A stretch of 64,000 nt of DNA from Chitinophagaceae bacterium. Its GTDB lineage: Bacteria; Bacteroidota; Bacteroidia; Chitinophagales; Chitinophagaceae. Numbering within the stretch: position 1 is the stretch's first letter; every line of letters starts with the position of its first letter. Location: the NCBI GenBank assembly GCA_021151685.1, contig JAGKWS010000003.1, positions 1-64,000 of the forward strand, read 5' to 3'. Position numbers and translations under genes: made by a program. Below, one piece after another: positions 54,555-62,700 of the stretch. The notes under the pieces are model-generated. The model had not been told where the DNA came from, made no database searches, and saw only the letters and a program-made list of their open reading frames with translations.

Positions 54555-55634
54555 TTATGCCGGAACGTGTTCAGCAGCGGTATGCTCGCGTTTCCAGATG
54601 AAGCCGTCCAGCACATAATGGGTGGTTTGCGGTAGCGACAACAACGGCACCAGAAAGGCCAGAGCCTCCTTCGACATCAGTTGGGGCAATGCGGCAAACA
54701 TGCCGAATATTTCGCCCCGCTCGCGCCATACCATGCCGTCCCATATGCCCTCCTCTACCCACGCACATACTACTATCACGCCTACAAACAGGGCCAACCG
54801 GCTGAGGGGTTTGCGTAACTGACCAGCTCTGCCGGTAAGTGCCTTGTTATTGCGCACATCTTGCAGCCATATCAATGCCATGTAAGGCACCCCATGTGCT
54901 ACTACATTCAGCAGGGTAAAGGCCATATCGCCATTGAAGTAAACAATACCAAAAAACCATGTAAGGGCGGTACTGCCCACTATCAGTATTCGTGGCAGGT
55001 TTACCGTATGCCATTTGAGCCATGCAAATAGCTCGCGACCAATCCATACCGTCATGATGGCGACATAAAGCCAGCCAGCTATGGCACGCAACCAACCAAT
55101 CTCTGCCACCATAAAGTCGCCCTTCACAAACCAATCGAAATTGCGCCCCGGCGTGCAATGCCAGTACACTATGGGGTATAACGTAGCTGCGTATATAGCC
55201 ACTTTATCTACCACAGCCATCCACGTATCCTTAGGCTCTTGCCGGTTGTACAACCGCAAAAAGCCATACTGTTGCCGTACAAAATGGTACACCGCCAGAT
55301 AGGCCAGTACCCGCCAAAACAACCAATCGCCTATGCTATACACCAATACCCCAACCAGAAAGCAGGCGATGGGGATGGCAGTATACAGCCCCCTATGCAC
55401 CCGAAAACGTTCTTTGTTCAGGTAGGTGCGAAACAGCGTACTGTATACATGTGCCACATCTACCAACAACACCAGCACCACCCATGCTGCCAGCGGCATC
55501 TCATCGGTTTGTTTGTACAGGGCAGGCAAAAGCAACGTAACCAGCAGGGCTACAAGACCGGGCAGTAGCACAAAGGGCACATCGAACGATGCGCTCCGGA
55601 GCCATGGTTGCCTGTTTGCCGTTGTCTTCATCAT
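54555..55634 (-). CDS. His-rich polytopic membrane protein
   Basis: 359 residues, about nine predicted transmembrane helices. Conserved-looking His sit at helix ends: DVAHVYSTLFRTYL, AVYHFVRQQYGFLRLY, VVAHGVPYMALIW, and TTHYVLDGFIWK. This recalls membrane di-iron enzymes such as the Blh type of beta-carotene oxygenase, but I cannot confirm it. The start overlaps the oxidoreductase stop (ATGA) and it is the last gene of the polyamine-type operon, so it probably acts on a product or electron carrier of that pathway. Confidence 0.65.
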   Translation of the reverse strand: MMKTTANRQPWLRSASFDVPFVLLPGLVALLVTLLLPALYKQTDEMPLAAWVVLVLLVDVAHVYSTLFRTYLNKERFRVHRGLYTAIPIACFLVGVLVYSIGDWLFWRVLAYLAVYHFVRQQYGFLRLYNRQEPKDTWMAVVDKVAIYAATLYPIVYWHCTPGRNFDWFVKGDFMVAEIGWLRAIAGWLYVAIMTVWIGRELFAWLKWHTVNLPRILIVGSTALTWFFGIVYFNGDMAFTLLNVVAHGVPYMALIWLQDVRNNKALTGRAGQLRKPLSRLALFVGVIVVCAWVEEGIWDGMVWRERGEIFGMFAALPQLMSKEALAFLVPLLSLPQTTHYVLDGFIWKREHTAAEHVPA

Positions 55635-57268
55635 GTTGCCAGTATTTCTTTGGCTGCCCGTATGCCCTGGGCAAATGCTTCCTCAAAAATAGAAATACCA
55701 CTCAGGTCGGAGTGGGCAAAGAATATACGATTTCCGGCAACCGGCATTTGCCCTGCCTGCCGGTCACTGCCCCATATATAGCCGGGCGCAGGTTGTATCA
55801 TACCATGCCCCCACACCCATACATCTATATTTTTTACAGCCTCTGCTATTCCGGAATGGGCAAAGTTCAGCTCGTTCAATACCTTGTCGCGCCAATGCGC
55901 CCATGTTGTCTCGTATACTTTGCGGCGTATATCCTGTGCATTGCCGGGCAGCGGCAAATACCATGTAATAACGCCTGCGGTATTGGGTCGCAGGTTTTGG
56001 TGATTGGCAAACACGTACCCCACCGACTCCTGCCCATACAGCACATTGTCCCAGCACAGGGGGGTGCCGTGCCGCTGTGGCAAGCGGCTCAGGGTAAGGT
56101 TGGCCACCACCCATGGTGCGTACGTAGCTACCTTACTCACCTGTCGCACAGCCACTTCATTACCCAGTAAGTACCTGTTTACATACTGCGGGGTACACAG
56201 CAGTACTTTTCGTGCCTTTATGCCCCTACCCTTTCCGGTAGCTACATCGTAGCCCGTCACCTCTACAAAATCGGAGCCGGGATGTATGCGGTGTACCAGC
56301 CAGTTTTCGCGTACATCTGCCTTGCATTGGGTACGCAAGGCATCTGAAAGAAACCCATTGCCTTCGGGCCATGTAAGTATGGTGGAATGATTGGCATTGG
56401 CCCCCTTGCCCCGCCTTGCGGCAAAATAGTGCAAACCCGCCCATGCCGATGTGCCCTTCAGGTTGCAGCCATAATCGTCCTTGCAACCATACTCCAGATA
56501 CCACAACAAATAGGGCGATGAGAAGCCATTTTGTTGCAAATACGTATTGAATGAAATCTCATCGAGCGCACGCCACTCTTCGTCGGCCGATGAGGTATCT
56601 ACAGGAATGGAAAATACATAACGGCCATCTCTGCCTTTCTTCGCCCGCCATTCATCTATCAGCCCGAAAAAGCGTCCTATCTGCTGTTTTTCTACAGGGG
56701 GTACACCAAAATCGGGTACCAATCCTTCCTGCCAAGTGCCGTTGATGAATAAACGCTCCTCGGGGTCGTGACACAAATGATAGTCGTTATATATAGGCAA
56801 GCCGTCCTTATAGCCAGTTATAACACCTGCATCCTTCAAAAAGTCTACCAGATCGGTATTGGCTACATCGGGCACCGGCAGGTAATGCGCCCCCCATGGG
56901 TAGGCCGATACATGGTTGCGCCCATAGGCGGCATTGCCCCCTGTTTTGTCGGCCATTTCGGTCATTATCACATTGGTTATCCCCTGTTTGGCCAGCCACC
57001 TTGCAGCAGACAGGCCTGCTACACCACCGCCCACTATCAGTGTGTCTGTCTCTTCCCATTTTTCGGGTGGTGGCACGCCATCGTCCTTGCGTATCTTATG
57101 CCCCACATTGGCCGCTGCCCCTACTATCTGCCCCGTAATATGGGCAAACGGGTCTTTACTACCACAAGCTTGCAGCAGTGCCGGTACGGCCAGTAACCCA
57201 CCTATCTGTTTCAGAAAGGTGCGCCGGTTGGTTCCTCCTTCATCAGTGATTATACGGTGCCCACTCAT
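55631..57268 (-). CDS. Tat-exported FAD-dependent oxidoreductase (amine-oxidase-like)
   Basis: 545 residues from the ATG at 57268 (a TTG two codons upstream is unlikely). Twin-arginine signal NRRTFLKQIGG (Arg15, Arg16) followed by a hydrophobic stretch and ACGSKD, so it is folded in the cytosol and exported; the Cys may be lipidated. FAD Rossmann motif TLIVGGGVAGLSAARWL, and a C-terminal GGVAG-linked SDLSGISIFEEAFAQG that closes the FAD site. It overlaps the spermidine synthase gene by 26 nt. Likely oxidises a polyamine or related amine at the envelope; the substrate is inferred. Confidence 0.8.
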   Translation of the reverse strand: MSGHRIITDEGGTNRRTFLKQIGGLLAVPALLQACGSKDPFAHITGQIVGAAANVGHKIRKDDGVPPPEKWEETDTLIVGGGVAGLSAARWLAKQGITNVIMTEMADKTGGNAAYGRNHVSAYPWGAHYLPVPDVANTDLVDFLKDAGVITGYKDGLPIYNDYHLCHDPEERLFINGTWQEGLVPDFGVPPVEKQQIGRFFGLIDEWRAKKGRDGRYVFSIPVDTSSADEEWRALDEISFNTYLQQNGFSSPYLLWYLEYGCKDDYGCNLKGTSAWAGLHYFAARRGKGANANHSTILTWPEGNGFLSDALRTQCKADVRENWLVHRIHPGSDFVEVTGYDVATGKGRGIKARKVLLCTPQYVNRYLLGNEVAVRQVSKVATYAPWVVANLTLSRLPQRHGTPLCWDNVLYGQESVGYVFANHQNLRPNTAGVITWYLPLPGNAQDIRRKVYETTWAHWRDKVLNELNFAHSGIAEAVKNIDVWVWGHGMIQPAPGYIWGSDRQAGQMPVAGNRIFFAHSDLSGISIFEEAFAQGIRAAKEILAT

Positions 57269-58784
57269 CCTCAAAATAGTTTACCAGTACCTGATTGTTC
57301 AACTTATTCACCTCGGTTGGCACCTCGTTCATATCGGGGGCAAACTCGGTCATTTGCCGCATTACCCCGGCAGTAATAAAGCGCAAACCCTCGGGCAGTT
57401 TGCCGTGGTTGTGCCATGCGTAATTGCGCATGGCCAGTACATACCCCCACTCGCCAAATGAGGGTACATATACATGGTAGGGCACCGTTACAAAACCTGC
57501 GGCAGCTATGGTATGCGCAATGCACCAGAACGACCGCCGCGCCACCATGGGCGATGTAGACTGTACGACCAATACCCCACCCTCGGCCAGTAAATGCTGC
57601 ATCTCTTCGTAAAAAGAGACGGTGTACAACTTGCCTACCGAGTAATTGGACGGGTCGGGGAAGTCGGCTATGACCACATCATATTTTGTAGTGTCGCGCC
57701 TTACCCTGCCAAAGGCATCATCATTCACCACATGCACCTTTGGCGAAAGCAGAGAACGTTTATTGAGCTCAAGCAGCATGCCGCTGCTCTTGAACAGATT
57801 GGTCATGGCAGGGTCCAGATCTACCAGCGTTACCGACTCTATACCGGGATACTTCAACACCTCGCGTACAGCAAGACCATCACCGCCACCCAGTATCAGC
57901 ACTCTACGGGCATGTGGCACCGCCTGCAATGCGGGGTGTACCAATGCCTCGTGATAGCGGTACTCATCGGCAGAGCTGAATTGCAAATTGCCGTTCAGGA
58001 ACAGGCGCAACTCGCGGTTGTTCCGCGTTAGTACCATACGCTGGTATGGTGTGCTCTGGCTATAAATTACCTTGTCCTGATAGGCCATGGTTTCGGTATA
58101 GGTCATGATGCGCTCGGCATATACAAAGCCCACCAGCAACAATGCTACACCACCGGCAACGGGCACCAACAGCCTGCGCCGCCACGCTTTTGTCTCGGGG
58201 AAGTAGTACAGCACATAAGCAGCCACCCCTATATTGAAGATGCCGAAGACCAATGAAGTGCGCATCAACCCCAAATAGGGCACCAGCACCAGCGGAAACA
58301 CCAACGATGCCAGTAGCGCACCTATATAGTCGAACGTAAATACTTTGGCCACCAAGTCTTTGAAGGCTATGCCCTCGCGCAGAATGCGCATCAGTATGGG
58401 TATTTCCAGCCCCACCAGTATGCCCGTAAGGCCCACCAGCGAGTACAACACTATGCGAAATGAGGTGACATGCTCGAACAGCAGGAACATGGCCGGCGCA
58501 CTGCAGCCACCCACCACGCCCACCATTATCTCTATACGTATGAACCACTTTAGCAGATTGCCCTCTACCTGCCCCGATAGCCACGAACCTATACCCATTG
58601 AAAACAGGTAGGTACCAATAACGGTAGAAAACTGTGTTACAGAATCGCCCAGCAAATAACTGGCCATAGTACCCGCTACCAGCTCGTATATGAGCCCGCA
58701 GGTAGCTATTACAAATACCGAAAACAACATCAGGGCCCTGCCCTGATGGGTGAAACCGCCTTGTGGGGGTGTTGCTTTATCCAT
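57243..58784 (-). CDS. Membrane-fused polyamine aminopropyltransferase
   Basis: 513 residues from the ATG at 58784. The first 220 residues hold about seven transmembrane helices. The C-terminal part is a spermidine-synthase fold: ILGGGDGLAVREVLKYPGIESVTLVDLDP, DDAFGRV and the gatekeeper region VVIADFPDPSNYSVGKLYTVSFYEEM. It would add an aminopropyl group from decarboxylated SAM. The start overlaps the DUF350 stop by 8 nt. The usual family members are soluble and about 290 residues, so the membrane anchor is distinctive. Confidence 0.88.
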   Translation of the reverse strand: MDKATPPQGGFTHQGRALMLFSVFVIATCGLIYELVAGTMASYLLGDSVTQFSTVIGTYLFSMGIGSWLSGQVEGNLLKWFIRIEIMVGVVGGCSAPAMFLLFEHVTSFRIVLYSLVGLTGILVGLEIPILMRILREGIAFKDLVAKVFTFDYIGALLASLVFPLVLVPYLGLMRTSLVFGIFNIGVAAYVLYYFPETKAWRRRLLVPVAGGVALLLVGFVYAERIMTYTETMAYQDKVIYSQSTPYQRMVLTRNNRELRLFLNGNLQFSSADEYRYHEALVHPALQAVPHARRVLILGGGDGLAVREVLKYPGIESVTLVDLDPAMTNLFKSSGMLLELNKRSLLSPKVHVVNDDAFGRVRRDTTKYDVVIADFPDPSNYSVGKLYTVSFYEEMQHLLAEGGVLVVQSTSPMVARRSFWCIAHTIAAAGFVTVPYHVYVPSFGEWGYVLAMRNYAWHNHGKLPEGLRFITAGVMRQMTEFAPDMNEVPTEVNKLNNQVLVNYFEDEWAPYNH

Positions 58785-58992
58785 GTATTGCCGAACTGAT
58801 GATAATAGCGAGCGCAATCATAAATGCTGCCGCCATAATGGCCAAAGCCTTATTCTGTTTCTTCAATATCTCCATCCACAGGTTCTCTGGTGCCAGCTTG
58901 TCTATTACCACAAAGCACACCACCAAAATGGCTACCCCCAGAAACGAGTACCCCAAAGAGGCAAACAGGTATTTCATATTAATAAGCTGCAT
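58777..58992 (-). CDS. DUF350 membrane protein, module copy B
   Basis: 71 residues, two membrane helices: YLFASLGYSFLGVAILVVCFVVID and ALAIMAAAFMIALAIIISSAIHG, joined by KLAPENLWMEILKKQN. The ATG at 58992 is used; an ATG five codons on is possible. About 70% identical by eye to copy A (60454-60660). The conserved end SSAIHG is encoded in the 8-nt overlap with the next gene, as in copy A. Confidence 0.85.
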   Translation of the reverse strand: MQLINMKYLFASLGYSFLGVAILVVCFVVIDKLAPENLWMEILKKQNKALAIMAAAFMIALAIIISSAIHG

Positions 58993-59004
58993 AACACTAT
59001 TATT

Positions 59005-59175
59005 TTACTTGTGATACTGATGACTGTTTTTACCCGTGTATACTTCTTTAGATTCATTATCGTCGTACGGAAAATGTACCCCCGCTGCAAGGCTCCACAC
59101 ATAGGCAGCAAACACAGCCACAAATACCCATGTGTACCACCGAACTATATATATAAACCTAAATAACCGCAACAT
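59005..59175 (-). CDS. 56-residue one-helix membrane protein, module copy B
   Basis: ATG at 59175 and TAA at 59005-59007, between DUF4178 B and DUF350 B with gaps of 17 and 12 bp. It encodes MLRLFRFIYIVRWYTW, then a helix VFVAVFAAYVWSLAAGV, then FPYDDNESKEVYTGKNS. It resembles copy A at 60674-60838 in length, position, the central Trp-rich helix, an Asp-Asp-Asn motif, and the C-terminal His-Lys end. Position and similarity argue that it is a real gene. Confidence 0.65.
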   Translation of the reverse strand: MLRLFRFIYIVRWYTWVFVAVFAAYVWSLAAGVHFPYDDNESKEVYTGKNSHQYHK

Positions 59176-59192
59176 ATACCCTCTTTATTTTT

Positions 59193-60461
59193 TTAACCTT
59201 CTGCCAAATTTTCTCTGTTCTGGTACAAAAAATATACAAACGCAATGCAACACATAAGCCCTGCAAACCATCGTTTATTCCCCCGCAACAAGGCACACTC
59301 CACTATCGATACATTCACCGTCAACGGTCGGTGCGCACCAGACGATGGATAGATACTCATCAGGTATCTACCGGCAGGCACATCCGAAAATGATGCCTTT
59401 ACCTCCTGCTTGTTTTCCACCCAATGCCCATCTGCATCATAACCATCCCAGTATTCTGCCGTGCGGGTAGCACTGTATTCGGTCCCTGTCTGCTCGTTCA
59501 TGATGCTCAGGTTCATCTCCAGCCATTCCTGATTCAGGCTGCTGTTCATGGTCACCTCCAGCGCACCGGGCCGTGTCACCTCAAACAATCGAGATGATAT
59601 GGGTGCGTAACCCACACCAGCCCATGCACCCGTATCGGGCTTTATCTCGTACGACTCCTGTAGTACATATTTTTCCGGCTTCCACTGCGCTATAAACGTT
59701 GGCACCACCAATACAGCCAACAATGCAAACAGGAAAAACAACCAAACATTACTGAAACGCTGCAATGGTCTCGGTTCTGCCGGTATGCGCTCCTTCCGTA
59801 TGGGTAACTGCCATATACTCAGGTCAAACATGCGTGCCACCTGCCGTGGTTTTAGATAGGTACCCGCATTCCATGTATGCTTCTTGCCGGGTTTCATCTC
59901 CTTTACCAGCAATAGCGGTGCGTGTTCATATTCTTCCACAATCATTTTACCCCCACCTTCACGACGCATCACATCGGTAGCAAATTCGCCCGCCACCGGC
60001 AATGTACGCTGGTTGTAGCGGGTGTATTGGGTCATTATCACATTCTCTTCACGGTCTCGTACCCGCTTCACCCCCTTTACCTTCATGGTAGTGGTCATAA
60101 ACCGGCTGGCATCGGCAGGGCCTGTCCACAACCAGTGCCCCCGGTATTCTACCAAAGACCTATACCACCCTTTATCGGCACAATAGAGCTTATACTCCAT
60201 CCACTCTTCGGCTTGCTTATCATCATTCAGTTGCTGTATGCAGCCCGTCACCACCCAATTGCATCCGTCATACCTGCAGGTCATGCCGGGCTTTAGCATC
60301 ATTACATCATTGCGGCCTGTGGCGTGCCCAACGGCTACAATTTTCCCTTTTATTTCCAGCCAGGCACGGCATACAGGGCACACCACATAGCGGCTACCAG
60401 CCACGCGCTGCAAGACGGTAGCACTACAAGCCGGACACGTTATTTCGTGCCCATCAGCCAT
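59193..60461 (-). CDS. DUF4178 zinc-ribbon membrane protein, module copy B
   Basis: 422 residues. N-terminal zinc ribbon with Cys9, Cys12, Cys28 and Cys31 (CPAC and CPVC), then DUF4178-type beta domains (LKPGMTCRYDGCNWVVTGC). One helix (VWLFFLFALLAVLVVPTFIA), a beta-sandwich domain, and a last helix near the C-terminus (WFAGLMCCIAFVYFLY). Homologous to copy A (60879-62192) across its length. The start overlaps the DUF350 A stop by 8 nt. Function unknown; the zinc ribbon and envelope domain suggest a sensor or assembly factor. Confidence 0.8.
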   Translation of the reverse strand: MADGHEITCPACSATVLQRVAGSRYVVCPVCRAWLEIKGKIVAVGHATGRNDVMMLKPGMTCRYDGCNWVVTGCIQQLNDDKQAEEWMEYKLYCADKGWYRSLVEYRGHWLWTGPADASRFMTTTMKVKGVKRVRDREENVIMTQYTRYNQRTLPVAGEFATDVMRREGGGKMIVEEYEHAPLLLVKEMKPGKKHTWNAGTYLKPRQVARMFDLSIWQLPIRKERIPAEPRPLQRFSNVWLFFLFALLAVLVVPTFIAQWKPEKYVLQESYEIKPDTGAWAGVGYAPISSRLFEVTRPGALEVTMNSSLNQEWLEMNLSIMNEQTGTEYSATRTAEYWDGYDADGHWVENKQEVKASFSDVPAGRYLMSIYPSSGAHRPLTVNVSIVECALLRGNKRWFAGLMCCIAFVYFLYQNRENLAEG

Positions 60462-60660
60462 GTATTGCCGAGCTGATAATCATGGCCACGGCTATCATGA
60501 AACCTGCCGCCATAATGGCCAATGCGCTGTTTTGCTTCTCTACTATCTCCTTCCACAGGTTTTCCGGGGTTAGCTTTTCTACAATCACAAAGCATATGAG
60601 CAGTATTACGATACCCAACAACGAGTACACGAGTGAAGCAACCAAATATTGTGTATTCAC
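60454..60660 (-). CDS. DUF350 membrane protein, module copy A
   Basis: 68 residues from a GTG at 60660. Two helices (YLVASLVYSLLGIVILLICFVIVE and ALAIMAAGFMIAVAMIISSAIHG) joined by KLTPENLWKEIVEKQN. The homologous copy B aligns from the same point, which supports the GTG. The last two codons overlap the start of DUF4178 B. Confidence 0.85.
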   Translation of the reverse strand: MNTQYLVASLVYSLLGIVILLICFVIVEKLTPENLWKEIVEKQNSALAIMAAGFMIAVAMIISSAIHG

Positions 60661-60673
60661 GATTGAAATATTT

Positions 60674-60838
60674 TTATTTATGATACATACGATTCCCTGC
60701 GGTTCTTACCTCCCGCGCTGCATTGTCGTCTCCCCATATGCGCCTGCCGGTAAGGGTGCTCCACAAAAACCACGACACTATTGCGGTCATGATGCCAGCA
60801 TACCACTTAATGGGCAGAAACTGTCTTGTAAAATTCAT
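60674..60838 (-). CDS. 54-residue one-helix membrane protein, module copy A
   Basis: ATG at 60838 and TAA at 60674-60676, in the gap between DUF4178 A and DUF350 A. It encodes MNFTRQFLPIKWYAG, a helix IMTAIVSWFLWSTLTG, and a charged tail RRIWGDDNAAREVRTAGN ending HK. It matches copy B in position and general layout. The surrounding gaps are 40 and 13 bp. Confidence 0.65.
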   Translation of the reverse strand: MNFTRQFLPIKWYAGIMTAIVSWFLWSTLTGRRIWGDDNAAREVRTAGNRMYHK

Positions 60839-60878
60839 TTATCTACCTGTTTATCTATTCACTTAAAAACAGATGCTA

Positions 60879-62192
60879 TTAATCGCTCTCTATACCCCAC
60901 CGCGCATTATCCACATTGTACGCTATTATCTTGGCAAAATACCACCCTGTAAGCACAACAATTATTACCGTCCAGAAGTTGGAGTGCAACATCGTATTTT
61001 GCTCTACCGAAACATAGACCTGTCTGTTTTCTTTCTTTTCTGCAAAAGGAAATATGTTCAAGTGGTAATCTCCGGACGGCACAGCAGAAAACAAAATATC
61101 CTCATCGTTACTCCCTTCGCTCCAAGACTCTCCACCGTCATAGCCATGATAGTGTTCCAATGCTTTGGTTGCTTCAAATTCCTGTCCACTCTTCTCGTTT
61201 ACCAGCGTTACGGTCAGTTCCATCCAATCATTGTCTAGCGGCGTACTTACATTTACATCAACGGCTCCAGACCTATGCAATTTGAACGACTCTGTGCGAA
61301 TAGGATGCATGGCATCGCTTCCCCACGAGCTACTATCTGCTGTTACTTCATACCGTTGAGAAAGCACCATTGCAGGCGTTGCGCCCAGATATAGCCCCAG
61401 ATATATAGCAGCAACTACCAGCAACAATATTCCTGTGAGCCTCGCTATTGGCGCGTAGAGCGTATCCGTCCAATGTGGTGCTATGGCCCCTTGTGCCGAT
61501 ACATCCCGCAAGTAGTTGGCATTGATGAGGCCGAAGGCAGAAGCTACATCATTACGGTCTATATGTTTGCCCCGGTACCAGTAGCGCATACCACCCCGCT
61601 CTTCAGTCACCACTATGTTGGGCGGGCAAATGTATTCATCCACCTTAGTATCGTCGCGTTCGGCCATTACATCCCAGTCGAACTCGCCGACAGCCGCCTG
61701 TAAGTCGAAAGTGTAGGAAGCGAAATGGTAAAATACGTTGGTTGTAGCCTTCTCGCGTACATGAGTGTTCGACACATATTTGTCTGCACGGCCCGCATAA
61801 GGGTCGTACTCGTAGTGGTCGGCATCTGCTTCTTCTATCAGCATCCAGTTACCATCTACTTCGGCAAGCGTTACAAATTTGTCGTTTGTAGCATCGTACA
61901 GCATGTATTCGCGCCAGAAGAACTCTCGGGTGTCATCTATTTTGCGCATGCAACCAGTAAGTGCATAATTATTGCCCTCTATCGTTGCCTGCATACCGGG
62001 CTTCAGATCCAGCACCTTTGGGTCATTATCTACCACCCACCCCACACGCTGCACAATGTTACCATTGTCGGCCTCGAAAACCATGTTGCAAGACGCGCAG
62101 CCAAAATAGCGGCTGGTGGCTATATACTGGTCTATGCCCGTACCACAGGAGGGACAATTTAATGTTCTGATCGGGGTTGCAGTTGTCGCCAT
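60879..62192 (-). CDS. DUF4178 zinc-ribbon membrane protein, module copy A
   Basis: 437 residues. N-terminal zinc ribbon with Cys13, Cys16, Cys32 and Cys35 (CPSC, CASC), then DUF4178-type segments (LKPGMQATIEGNNYALTGC and a second beta domain). Helix at about 245-265 (GILLLVVAAIYLGLYLG), a beta-sandwich stretch (HRSGAVDVNVSTPLDNDWMEL) and a C-terminal helix (FWTVIIVVLTGWYFAKIIAY). It starts 4 bp after SpeD. The duplicate copy B lies in the next module. Confidence 0.8.
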   Translation of the reverse strand: MATTATPIRTLNCPSCGTGIDQYIATSRYFGCASCNMVFEADNGNIVQRVGWVVDNDPKVLDLKPGMQATIEGNNYALTGCMRKIDDTREFFWREYMLYDATNDKFVTLAEVDGNWMLIEEADADHYEYDPYAGRADKYVSNTHVREKATTNVFYHFASYTFDLQAAVGEFDWDVMAERDDTKVDEYICPPNIVVTEERGGMRYWYRGKHIDRNDVASAFGLINANYLRDVSAQGAIAPHWTDTLYAPIARLTGILLLVVAAIYLGLYLGATPAMVLSQRYEVTADSSSWGSDAMHPIRTESFKLHRSGAVDVNVSTPLDNDWMELTVTLVNEKSGQEFEATKALEHYHGYDGGESWSEGSNDEDILFSAVPSGDYHLNIFPFAEKKENRQVYVSVEQNTMLHSNFWTVIIVVLTGWYFAKIIAYNVDNARWGIESD

Positions 62193-62196
62193 CGTG

Positions 62197-62550
62197 CTAT
62201 CTTGTTACATGGTGAACGGCTTCTTCGGTACCCTCAAACCACGCCAAAGTATCGGCGTAGAAGTGCCGCACCTTGTCCGAATTGTCCTGAAGAAAATTGG
62301 AAAGAAAAACATCAAACGTAGCCTTGCCAAATTCGGGCCATGTATGTATAGATACATGCGATTCGGTAAGACATATGGATGCCGTGAACCCACCACTGTC
62401 AAACGCATGGTACACCTCTCCGGTCTTTGTAAGTCGCAATGATTCTATGAGACCGTCGAACAGGTGCCGACAACCCTGTATGTCCGTCAGCTTGTCGCTT
62501 CCGGCCCTGAAAGTGGAGAGAATATGTAGCCCCGGGGTATAGTTGGTCAT
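62197..62550 (-). CDS. SpeD (S-adenosylmethionine decarboxylase) homologue, altered active site
   Basis: 117 residues, prokaryotic SpeD fold. Self-cleavage site TESH with Ser64 (future pyruvoyl group) and HTWPE with His69 are intact. The position of the catalytic Cys (Cys83 in Thermotoga maritima) is Ser84, in VFLSN instead of the usual FTCG; Thr56 replaces the Ser55 position of that enzyme. Decarboxylated SAM would feed the aminopropyltransferase further down the operon, but the change might alter the substrate. A TATATTTG box lies 18 nt upstream. First gene of the operon. The SpeD fold is secure; the reaction is not. Confidence 0.85.
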   Translation of the reverse strand: MTNYTPGLHILSTFRAGSDKLTDIQGCRHLFDGLIESLRLTKTGEVYHAFDSGGFTASICLTESHVSIHTWPEFGKATFDVFLSNFLQDNSDKVRHFYADTLAWFEGTEEAVHHVTR

Positions 62551-62568
62551 GCAGACTGGTATAGACTA

Positions 62569-62576
62569 CAAATATA
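62569..62576 (-). promoter_or_regulatory. -7 element of polyamine-type operon
   Basis: TATATTTG on the minus strand, exact, ending 18 nt before the SpeD ATG. A TTTG lies 27 nt upstream, longer than usual. Confidence 0.45.
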
Positions 62577-62700
62577 ACCATCTACCACGTATTCCGCACG
62601 TTCCAAATATTTGTTATTTACACACACCCTACCTACTTATTTGCCAGTCTTACTTAATTTCGCAATCTCATTTTAATAAATACCGCATTGGTACCTATTT

